DNA from: Pezizomycotina sp. ARF18
Taxonomy: Eukaryota; Ascomycota
Reading direction: 5' to 3'
DNA length: 36,980 nt
Assembly (NCBI GenBank): GCA_002224055.1
Contig: AZLU01000317.1
Coordinates: 1 to 36,980, forward strand
Part shown: positions 23,523 to 32,231 of the stretch, piece by piece
How positions within the stretch are numbered: the stretch's first letter is position 1
Layout of the letters: every line of letters starts with the position of its first letter
Program-made: the position numbers and the translations under genes
Notes under the pieces: generated by a model
Told to the model about the DNA's origin: nothing
What the model saw: the letters and a program-made list of their open reading frames with translations, nothing else
Database searches by the model: none

Positions 23523-25350
23523 ATGTATTTGAACGATAGACTACACTTCGTCTGGACAGACGAACACCTCACACCGGACGCTTTAGAACCTCTGCGACAT
23601 ACCTACGACAAGCTAGCCGATGACGCGCTAGACGCTTTATCTCCCTGCGTAAAGCTGGGAAAGGCCTGTACGAAACGCTCGAAGAAGTAGCAAAGAGCGA
23701 CGAAGCGCTCCAAGAGGCCATTAAAACTTCTGGGAAGCTGTAAATAGCGTTCCTGAAGGAATCGACTGGGATTCCGTCGCTAGAGGGCAAGACGTGTTTA
23801 TAGATATGGAGGCGCGTGCTTGACTGGGTTGTGTTATCAGTCGCTGTTGGAGGAACGGTTTGTCAAAGACTTCCTTTTCTTCCCTTTAGAGTATTCGTTT
23901 ATGGAAGCGGAGGACTTTCATGTGACGTTGCTAAGCTAACTTGCAAAATAGGCCATGCATAAAATCGTGGAAACGCTGGCGCGGACCGGCGGTTTGTCCA
24001 GGAACGTGCCCGACGGAGGTGTACGAGACCGTTCAGCATTCGCTGCAGGTACTTCTATTCATTGTTAACTGTTGCAAACAAAAATCTTCAAACTGAGCAC
24101 TGACAAAATTTCCTTAGTGTACGAGATCGTTGGAAGATATCAAACCCGGTGGCGACGGGTGGAAATCGAATGTAAAAGTACGCCTACTTCACGCCTCGGT
24201 CAGGCAACGGATTCTGCGCCTGAGCGCGACAGTATGTATACAAATATCTCTCAAAATCTAAAAATGCTTTCACTAATATTTTTTTTCTCAATATTCCAGG
24301 CCAGGATATTATAACCAAAAAGAATGGGGAGTACCGATAAACGACCTGGGTAAGGAACCCATGGTACTAACAGTTATATCTACATCTCTTTCAATTTTCT
24401 AACCACCAGCGGGTCCTCTTCAGATTCCATAGGAACTATACTATCGTTCAGCGCTACACTAATATGGATGTCCCTGCCGCGGCAAGGTATCTACCTAAGA
24501 GATCAAGAGTACGTTGCCTATACTACCCAATATCACCATCGTCAAATATACCTCCAACCAAAAAATCCCAAAAATCTAACACTACGCCCGCAGAATACTA
24601 GACTACCTCTACCTCTGGCGCCTAATAGCCCACTACCTCGGCACGCCCTTACACCCTTTTTCCCCCCGTCGCTAGCGAAAGCGTACATGGACTCCTAATA
24701 AACTCCGATATGTCACCCACGCAAACATCCCAGTACTCTCGCAGAACATCATCGTCGCGCTCGCGGGCCTGCCGCCGTCGTACGCTAGCACGGAATTCCT
24801 AACTGCTCAAGCGCGCTGGTTAAATGGGGATAAACTGTGCGACGAGCTCGGACTCATGCGCGTGGGATTAGGTGCGAAGGCGCTGGTGCTGGGACAGTGT
24901 TTGTTTTTTGCGTTTATGAGTTATTCGTCGAGGCACGTTGAGAGTTGGGATAGGAAGAGGAATGCGGTACGTTTTTTTTTTAACTATTTTTAAAAAGCTA
25001 AACAAGCTATTTACTTTCTTTCGGATATATATATTGCTTTCTTATCTTATGAAACCTCTTTTTGTTATTTGATATATATTATTGTTATACTAGCTACCAT
25101 TGCTTACGTCGTGCTAGATGCTCCGCCGCATGCTCTACACCATGTTCGTCACCTCAAAAACGGCCTCGTGCGGAAACGAACTTTGAACTTCAGTACATCC
25201 CGAATACACTACAAAAACCCTCGGCGGCAAGCAGGACCCCGAAACCATCAGAGCACTGCACTCTTCCAGGGTAGAGAAGAGAAACCTAATGGTGCTGGGA
25301 AAGCAACACTGGCGTTGACCATGTTGTTCGGTATCATTTTCTTCGTGTGA
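23523..25350 (+). CDS. DUF2236 protein (ER-bound oxygenase mpaB / rubber-oxygenase-like)
   Basis: The start gives MYLNDRLHFVWTDEHLTPDA, then LYETLEEVAKSDEALQEAI and EGIDWDSVARGQDVF. Later exons (23953-24048, 24118-24231, 24300-24349, 24424-24508, 24594-24966 and 25118-25350) encode KIVETLARTGGLSRNVPDGG, PGGDGWKSNVKVRLLHASVR, YYNQKEWGVPINDLDSIGTI, LSFSATLIWMSLPRQGIYLR, YLYLWRLIAHYLGTPLHPF, RWLNGDKLCDELGLM and RRMLYTMFVTSKTAS. This order (RLLHAxVR, WGxPIN, DxxGTxxxFS, LWRxxxxxLG) is the DUF2236 pattern. MpaB of mycophenolic-acid biosynthesis and bacterial Lcp/RoxB-type enzymes belong to this superfamily; the substrate here is unknown. The C-terminus (ATLALTMLFGIIFFV) is hydrophobic and could be a membrane anchor. 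Splice donors and acceptors are mostly canonical. Frame breaks occur near 23655, 23730, 23795, 24655, 25185 and 25285. Confidence 0.83.
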
Positions 25351-26546
25351 AGGGGTTCTTGTGGATTTTCGTGGAGATGCTTAGTATATTGTTGTCAAGA
25401 TGGAGTCGTGTATGTGTGATGAGAATACTTACAGAGAACTTGTATTATAGACGTGAAACAATTTTTTTCTCTTCTTTTTCAGACTTGGTTATCTCTTGAT
25501 AGTCTTGTTAGAATGGCAACGAAGGTAATATGTATAAATCTCGAATAGTTTGATCACGATCTTTTGTTTGTAGTTTCTCTCACATTTTTTTATGCTTTGT
25601 CCTTTTGATGTTGTTGGCCCCTTCAACGACTATGAAAATGGTGCAAATTCTCTTTATTCTGGTTGCTAAAATGCTCAAAGGCTTTAAAATCCATAAAAAC
25701 TATGGAGAGCTCTTCATGATCACGTGTCCGGATCTGCCACTAGTGAATTTCTTCAAAATCCAGTACCCTAATGTTGTATCACGGATAATAATATTTCGTG
25801 CCTTGAAATTCCAGTCTTCCTCACCATTTCGATAGTCACGCCTAGATTATTGTCGAAATAGATGGATACATGGAGTCTGTCCATGCTAATAATAATTATA
25901 TGAACCACGCGTATTAGCGAGCGTAAAGCACTGGAAAGCACTGGATTTTGGGAAAAGAAAAAAAAAAAAAAAACGGGTATAAATGCGAATGTCCTAGTAA
26001 TTCTGAGTCCATCCATTATAACAGCACATTCTTCTTCACCTCGAAAACTCCAAACCTGCAACCCATGCGACTCCATGAAAAATAATGGAAGAAAAGCAGA
26101 CATAATTTCAATACTCCCAGGAACTCCCTGAATGATACAATGGCCAAGTAATGCAATCCAATTCAATTGGTTAGGGGGAAACGAAAGGCCACTGAAACAT
26201 ACAAACGTAAAAATACAGTTGAGCCACGATTTTCTTAAGCATGGAAATATTACTACTATCTGCTCTTCTAAGGGGGAGAAATAGTGTGAAATTGAAATGT
26301 GTACCGATATTAGGAAGGAATGAGGAGGAAGGATACACAAAAGCAGAACACTTGATAAGGCTAGACGCGGCCAAAAAGAAAGAGGAAGAGAAAGAATATG
26401 TTAATCAAGGCACTACTATAATAACGAAGGCTAAAACCACAAGCAGGCTCTATTTTATTATTCTTCCTTTCAGGAGCGATCAAATCCTTACAAGAGTCTC
26501 GTTACTCAGTCCAGTGAAGTAGTTGCCAGTGATCCAGAGATGGGGT
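25351..26546. other. Intergenic region with an unassigned open frame
   Basis: The sequence holds an open minus-strand frame of 190 codons (26340-25768) interrupted only by a poly-Phe stretch from a T-rich homopolymer. Its translation includes LNWIALLGHCIIQGVPGSIE and EEECAVIMDGLRITRTFAF. I recognise no family. The region could be the 3' part of the neighbouring minus-strand gene, a relic or chance. Confidence 0.3.
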
Positions 26547-27411
26547 CTAGGGTTGATTGGGGTGGCCGGCTGAAGATGGACAAGGCGAACCACGTTTGCG
26601 TAGATCTTTACTTTTCGCGGGCTTGGTCTTTGGCTTTGCTATTTCATTAAAAAAATGGTATTGGTTGTTATTAGTTTCATATAGAAATACAGAACCTTTT
26701 TTTTTTTTTTTTTAAAAAAAAAGCTTTGTGTGGATTACCTCTTCGTCGAGATGCAGATAAGAGCGTATGGTGCGACACTCAATGTGCCATATCCGGTTGA
26801 GGATGTGACGGTGATCATCTGCCTTGTACTTTTGACCTTCCTGGAGCTTTGGTTTTGAGGCCGTGGTGGCGAACTTCTGAGTGCTCTGAGAGGCTGTGTC
26901 TCCAAAAGGTTCGTTCTTTTTCGGATATCTGTAGCGATCAATTGGTTTGAAAACGGCTTCCGTTGTTTGAATTCGGGGGGGCAGCAGCTGACGTGACTGA
27001 GCCACTCCTCCTCCTCTTAGATATAGCTCCCTTGTTATAGTTCTTCGGGAGGGTGTATTCGTGGTCCATCGGAACAGCACGGTGGATTCTTGTCAATAAG
27101 CCGGGAACTACATCTTTGGCGCCTTCAAACGCAACCTCAGGCCACCTCATCCAGTTTTCTTTGACGCAAAAGTCGTAGAACAGCAAAAAGGGCTTTCGGC
27201 TTCCATTTCCCAATTTCAACGTAGGGGATACCGAGCTTCGTGCAGGCATCGGAGATCATAAAGCTCTTAGAACAAGAAGCCATCATGTTGATTGCAATTT
27301 TAGCTATGATGAGTTTGGCGTTCTTGGTGGGCTCCTCGGGCTTTTGGAGAGCGGCTTGCCGTATTTGTTGAGAATGACGGGCTCTTCCTTCTTTCTAGAC
27401 GTATTATCCAT
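26547..27411 (-). CDS. Unrecognised fungal protein with basic C-terminal tail
   Basis: The likely start is at 27411 (MDNTSRKKEEPVILNKYGKP). After one-base frame changes it continues KNAKLIIAKIAINMMASC, FMISDACTKLGIPYVEIG, SRKPFLLFYDFCVKENWMRW, PEVAFEGAKDVVPGL and HRAVPMDHEYTLPKNYNKGA. It then runs KRRRSGSVTSAAAP, DRYRYPKKNEPFGDTASQST, YKADDHRHILNRIWHIECR and YLHLDEE, to a GTAATC donor near 26740. After a T/A-rich intron (acceptor near 26650) the last exon encodes AKPKTKPAKSKDLRKRGSP and stops at 26547. The middle looks like a compact folded domain; the ends are Lys/Pro/Ser-rich and probably disordered and nuclear. I do not recognise any family. Frame breaks lie near 27345, 27210 and 26960. 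A 5' exon further upstream is possible, since the frame is open to 27486. Confidence 0.55.
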
Positions 27412-27562
27412 TTGAATTTCTTCTAAACGGAGTAGCGACCCCCAAACATTAAAGCAATAGTTTGGTAAGCCCCGAACAAAATACAAGCCAAAAAAATCAC
27501 AAAGAAGAAAAGTTATAATGATAGGACTGAGAAATAAAATAGAGGATAGTGCTTTTATACGG

Positions 27563-27593
<31 letters not shown>

Positions 27594-28415
27594 AAATCTA
27601 CATGTGGTGTGAAACTTCCACTTTTTTGTCCCTACTGCTTACCATTTTGAACTTTGTGATCAGAAGATACAATTATAGTGCTGTGTTCCGAAGTAGTGCT
27701 GGCGCGCTCGGGCTGACAGATTCCGGATCAAGAGCGGTGGCGAAAATTCTAGAACGGACATTTATTAGGAAAAGTACCGTGGCTTCGAGACGAGGGGAGG
27801 GAGGGAGGGAGCGCAGGTGCTGCTTGAAAGGAGACCATATTATGTAAGTATTTTTAAGAACTTACCAGAAAACTGATATGGGCGAATGTCATCGCCGAGG
27901 GAAGGATGTTTTAACATGATGTATAACTTGAGAACTGCCTGGATGCGAAGAGAAAAAACGGACTAAACAAAAAGAAAGAGCGAAGAAAGCGGAAGATGGG
28001 GAGTGGTTGAATAAAGAAGAAATAGAAAGATGGAAAAGTGATTTCGGATACTGTGAGCTTCTATGTAGGACATGAATATTTAAGAGCTAGTTACTCATCG
28101 ATTTAATACTCCAAGAACCACAGCTCTCTTAACGGCATATATTATATATATATTTCGTAAAAACGATCTTTGCATTAACTTAAGAAGGACTATCCTATCC
28201 CTCCGTGAGTGAGGAGTATTGATTGCCAATAAGGACTGGTCCCGTGTTTGTTTGTTAAGTGTGGAGGTGGAGGATGGAAGGAAGGGGGGTAGGCAAACTA
28301 CAGATGTTATTAGGAAAAAAAAAAAAAGGGGGGGGGGGGTGTTTTTTTGCAAGTTGTATTTGCTAGTGAAAGAGGAGAGGGAGAGTGATGTTTGCGCTCC
28401 ATATTAGCTATAAAG

Positions 28416-28429
28416 AGTACTTAAGTACT
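28416..28429. repeat. 14-bp perfect palindrome
   Basis: AGTACTTAAGTACT is self-complementary. Related AGTACTT and CTAAGTAAG pieces occur at 28430-28460 and again at 29108-29125. It may be a relic of a degenerate intergenic repeat; no function is implied. Confidence 0.7.
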
Positions 28430-28700
28430 TACTATTGATAACAGTTACTAAGTAAGCATGTACTACTGCCCTTTTTCTTTTCTAATTCACGCTGCCATTT
28501 CTGGTAGTAGCTACCCACAGGTCAAAAAAAAAAAAAACCCCAACCTTGCTCAGAATAAAAGATTGTTTTTTTTTTTTTTTTTTTTTTTTTTAACTTTTCA
28601 CTATTTGCCATTCGTTTCATTTACTCAAGTATTTTCTCCCCTTCTTCCCTTTTATCAAACGATATACCTCACCAGAGTACTTTGGTATGTATTTTAATAT

Positions 28701-28732
28701 TTTTCTGAGCAGTTGCTCAATTGCTCAGAAAA
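28701..28732. repeat. Perfect 11-bp inverted repeat with 10-nt loop
   Basis: TTTTCTGAGCA at 28701-28711 pairs exactly with TGCTCAGAAAA at 28722-28732 around the spacer GTTGCTCAAT. TTGCTCA is also repeated directly within it. Confidence 0.85.
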
Positions 28733-29295
28733 AGAGGGAAAGTTGATGAAAGAAAAGGGAGAGAGAGCCGTACGAGATCCATTTCTTTCCAAAGTTATAT
28801 ACAGTTTAGTTTTGAATACTCGATACAAGTCTATTATGATGCTTTTGCAGCATGGTGGAAGATCTAGGTCGGCGAATCTCAATACCTAACGGTCTACTTC
28901 TTCAATATTCAAATCTAAATATTAAATACATATACATATATTCGTATAAACTATTAATTATTATTAGGCTCTTTTATAAGATCTACATATTGGTTTTGTA
29001 TTTGATTTTACTCCCAGATACTATACTCTAAGCTACTTAATATTTATCATTATATTTAAATTTATATGTATATTGCTATATTGGATTAAGTATTCTCAGG
29101 ATCATGAAGAGTACTTAATAAGTAATAAGTATTCGTAAGAGACCATTAGAAATACCAGGAGGAGTTCCGATAACTGCGTGCTCTGGAATAGGTACGTGCT
29201 GTAGGCTTGCTGACTTATCAAGGATCTGCCAAGAATCTATTTCAATATAGAATAGAAGTAATTTTTTTATTTATAGAAATTCTATTCAAAGAGGC

Positions 29296-29390
29296 AAAAA
29301 AAAAGGGGGGGGAGGAAGTCTCGTTCCTCGTTCGTTCGTTCGTTCGTTCGTTTTCTTTTTTTTTTTTTTTTTCTTTTCCCCCCCCCCCAT
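29296..29390 (+). repeat. A9-G8 tract, CGTT microsatellite and T/C tract
   Basis: A9 (29296-29304) and G8 (29305-29312) are followed by six CGTT units (29329-29352), a long T run broken by C, and about ten C. Simple repeats are stacked within 100 bases of non-coding DNA. Confidence 0.85.
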
Positions 29391-29694
29391 CGTCCAGTAA
29401 AAAATAACAACAAAGTATACTAAGAGAAATCTCCCATCTAGGGAACACAACTTGCAGAAATACTAAAAAATAATAATAATTACCGTCTAAAAATCAACCC
29501 TCGCCACCTACGACTGGTTATTACAACAACATCATTAGGACCTACTTCTTTATCGTTCATTTATTATATTTTTATCATTTTTTTTTAGGGGCGTCGAGCC
29601 TTTCTTTCTTTCCTCTTCTTTCGTTCGTACGGGACTAAATCATAATAATAATTCGAGGATAAATCCTCCGCCAAATAAAAGGCATTCTCCCGTG

Positions 29695-32231
29695 ATGGCT
29701 GACCAGCCTAACGTCGCCGCTTTACTCGCCGCGCTTAGTGAGTTTTTTTCTTCCCTCTCTTTTCATTACGCTGCATCTTCAAGTCTTCCTAAGAGGCCAA
29801 AAAGGCAAATAAACAATACGTTTCGGTCATGGTGATGCCTTCTAGGGTCTCCCCATTTGATAAAGTCATCCCTTCCCTCTAACCTTTTTACCTTTCGAAT
29901 TTTCCAGCGGGGCAAAGCCAGCAGCAGCGACCCGGAGGTCAACCCCAACCAGGCCTACTCAACCCTCTACAACAGCAGAACTCCCAGCAACAGACAAATG
30001 CACAGGCGACGTTAGCAGCGCTGCAAGGTCTCCTTGCGGGAGTTCAGCAGCACCCGCAGCAGGCGCCAGGTGCGGGGACTGGTGCGCCAGGCGCGCCATT
30101 TGCCATGCCGCAGCCCAGTTCTTCAGGTTCCCTAGACTTATCGAATATCAAACCCACGGGTTCCGGCACCGTCTCGCTTCAGGATGCGATCGCGCGCGCT
30201 AAGAGTTTTGCTTCTGAGAGAGGCGTCCAGCCTTCGGCGTATAGGGCACCCGAACAGCAAGGTGAGCACAACTCTTTGATCATCTAGCCACATCCGAATT
30301 TTTTTTACACTTCTTTGTGTGTGGAGTAACTTGAGCGCTAACCCGCTCGTGCGTACATAGGGCACGGTTTCGACCCAAGGCAACGAGGTGGTGGGTATCA
30401 GACTCGACGATCTAGGTCCCGTTCCCGATCGCCGGGAAGAAGGGACTTCCGAGAAAATTACGGCGGCTCCTACGGCGAAAGAAGGCGCGGTGGAAACGAG
30501 CGTCAAGGCTTTAGCAACTCCCCCAACCCTCGAGATCGCTCTTTCAGCCCGCAGGGTAGGGACCACCGCGGACCCCCTTCAAACAGGAACATGTATCGCG
30601 ACAGGTCTCCCGGAAACGCGGACACGATTACGGAACAGATGATGATAGATGCATCGCTTGTGGGGTTGATAATCGGACGCAAGGGCGAACGTTGAAGAGG
30701 GTGGAAGAGCAGAGCAGTGCAAGGGTGCAGTTCGTAACCGACAACAATCGCGACGCAACTGAGCGGGTTTGTAATATTATGGGGACAAAAGCGGCGGTCC
30801 AGCAGGCGAAACAGATGATCCAATCAATCATTAACGATAACAGTGTTGGAGGCGGCCCTGAAAGGGCCCCACCTGGGAAGAAGCCTGGCGGTGGGCCAGG
30901 CTCATCGCATCACCCTGCTCTTAAGGATGGCGGTAAGACTTTCTCTCCAATCAAGCTATCAGGTCTTTCCTTTTCCCATATATATATGTCATTTATTACC
31001 CTCAAGTTTTCCTCATATCGCCATTTGCTGACACAACGAACCTTTCGACTTTTACAGAGGATAGTATGCAGATCATGGTGCCAGATAGAACAGTGGGTCT
31101 GATAATTGGTCGACGAGGAGAAACAATTCAAGATCTCCAAGAAAGATCCGGTTGCCATATTAACATCGTCGGCGAGAGTAAATCAGTGAATGGTCTTCGC
31201 CCCGTGAACTTGATTGGAACTACTGATTCTGCATTGAGAGCGAAAGCATTGATCATGGAGATTGTTGAATCCGACGTGCGCCCCGCCCAAATACCGCCCC
31301 CCGCCACGAAAATCGCAGCGCTGGGACGGGCTATAACATGTACGGTGGACCGAACAGTGAGCGGGGCGGTGGTCCCGGCGGTGACGTGAAAATGATACGA
31401 TTCGTGTCCCACTAGATGCTGTCGGTATGATCATCGGTAAAGGTAGGCCCCAGTTGTTGCCCGAGTGATGTTTTATTTTTAGGAGGTGCCTTGCGTCATG
31501 ATGAAAAGTGAAGAGTCACTAAACATTAACCCGAGTACTAATCATTTCGTTCGCGCAAATTCTCATCTAGGCGGGGAAACTATTAAAGAAATGCAAAACT
31601 CAACTGGTTGCCGCATTAATGTGTCTGGTCAAACCATGGAAGTGAGCGTGAAATATCATTGCAAGTTCGCCAGATTCTATCGCTAGAGCTCGCTGTGCCA
31701 TCGAAGACAAAATTGAATCCATGGTTCGTAAAATTCCGTGATACTGCACCAAAGTGAAAATGACCGTCATTTTCAACGTTCTCTTGTTCCATTCACTCAT
31801 CAAGATGACAAATCTAATGTCGTGATATTTGCGATCTCTTTTTGTTGCAAAATCCTTTCCCCTGCCCGCATCCACTCTTTTTTTGCATTTGTGTCTTATA
31901 ACTTTTTTTTGGCTTGAACATAGAAAAACAAAACGGTGATAAGTCCGACTATGGTCAGGGCTATCAACAGCAATCATCCGGATATCAACCGTCGACAACG
32001 TCAGCTGGCAATGCGAACTCAGGTGCTGGAGCCTCTGGCGCTGGTGCCGCGCCCACAGCTGCTGGCGCATCTGGTGACTCTTCGGGATCGTCAGACCCGT
32101 ACGCACCCTGGGGCGGCTACCAAGCGTATGCTCAGATGTATTACGCCGCCCTGCTTGCCCAACAGCAACAACAGGGCTCATCGAGCCAAAATGAACGCCC
32201 CCAGGCACATAAGAATGTCGTCCATGAATGA
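29695..32231 (+). CDS. Three-KH-domain RNA/ssDNA-binding protein (FUBP/PCBP-like)
   Basis: Exons are inferred at 29695-29737 (MADQPNVAALLAAL), 29908-30262, 30361-30932, 31058-31442, 31571 to about 31730 and about 31922-32231. Exon 2 is intact: Gln/Pro-rich, then SLDLSNIKPTGSGTVSLQDA. Exon 3 carries an RS-like segment (RRSRSRSRSPGRR) and an RG/RD-rich linker, then KH1 (MMIDASLVGLIIGRKGE, then LKRVEEQSSARVQF). KH2 is uninterrupted (MQIMVPDRTVGLIIGRRGET, IQDLQERSGCHINIV). KH3 (IRVPLDAVGMIIGK, then GGETIKEMQNSTGCRINVSG) is split by an intron at its GxxG loop, and the helix after it reads PDSIARARCAIEDKIESM. The tail is GA-rich and ends DPYAPWGGYQAYAQMYYA plus Gln. All three GxxG loops are present, so nucleic-acid binding is expected; target and process are unknown. 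Frame breaks lie near 30692 (one A missing in GAAACG), 31310, 31395 and 31665. Confidence 0.88.

Larger units (their letters stand above)
27412..29694. other. Intergenic region upstream of the KH-protein gene
   Basis: It contains A30 at 27562-27591, a G-rich microsatellite near 27790-27812, an A13-G12 tract (28315-28339), T25 near 28566-28590, a very AT-rich stretch (28880-29110), a CGTT microsatellite and an 11-bp inverted repeat listed below. A short open frame near 27680-27840 (ALGLTDSGSRAVAKILERTF) has balanced composition, but I recognise nothing in it. The last 100 bases, with CTTTCTTTCTTTCC, look like the KH-gene promoter and leader. Confidence 0.45.

Noticed and set aside
27518-27847. 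109-codon + strand frame with a Lys run
   Set aside because: The Lys run comes from A30; the remainder has no family match and no partner exon.
29207-29448. Frames across the CGTT microsatellite
   Set aside because: Simple-repeat translation only (Ser-Phe-Val-Arg or Asn-Glu-Arg-Thr repeats).
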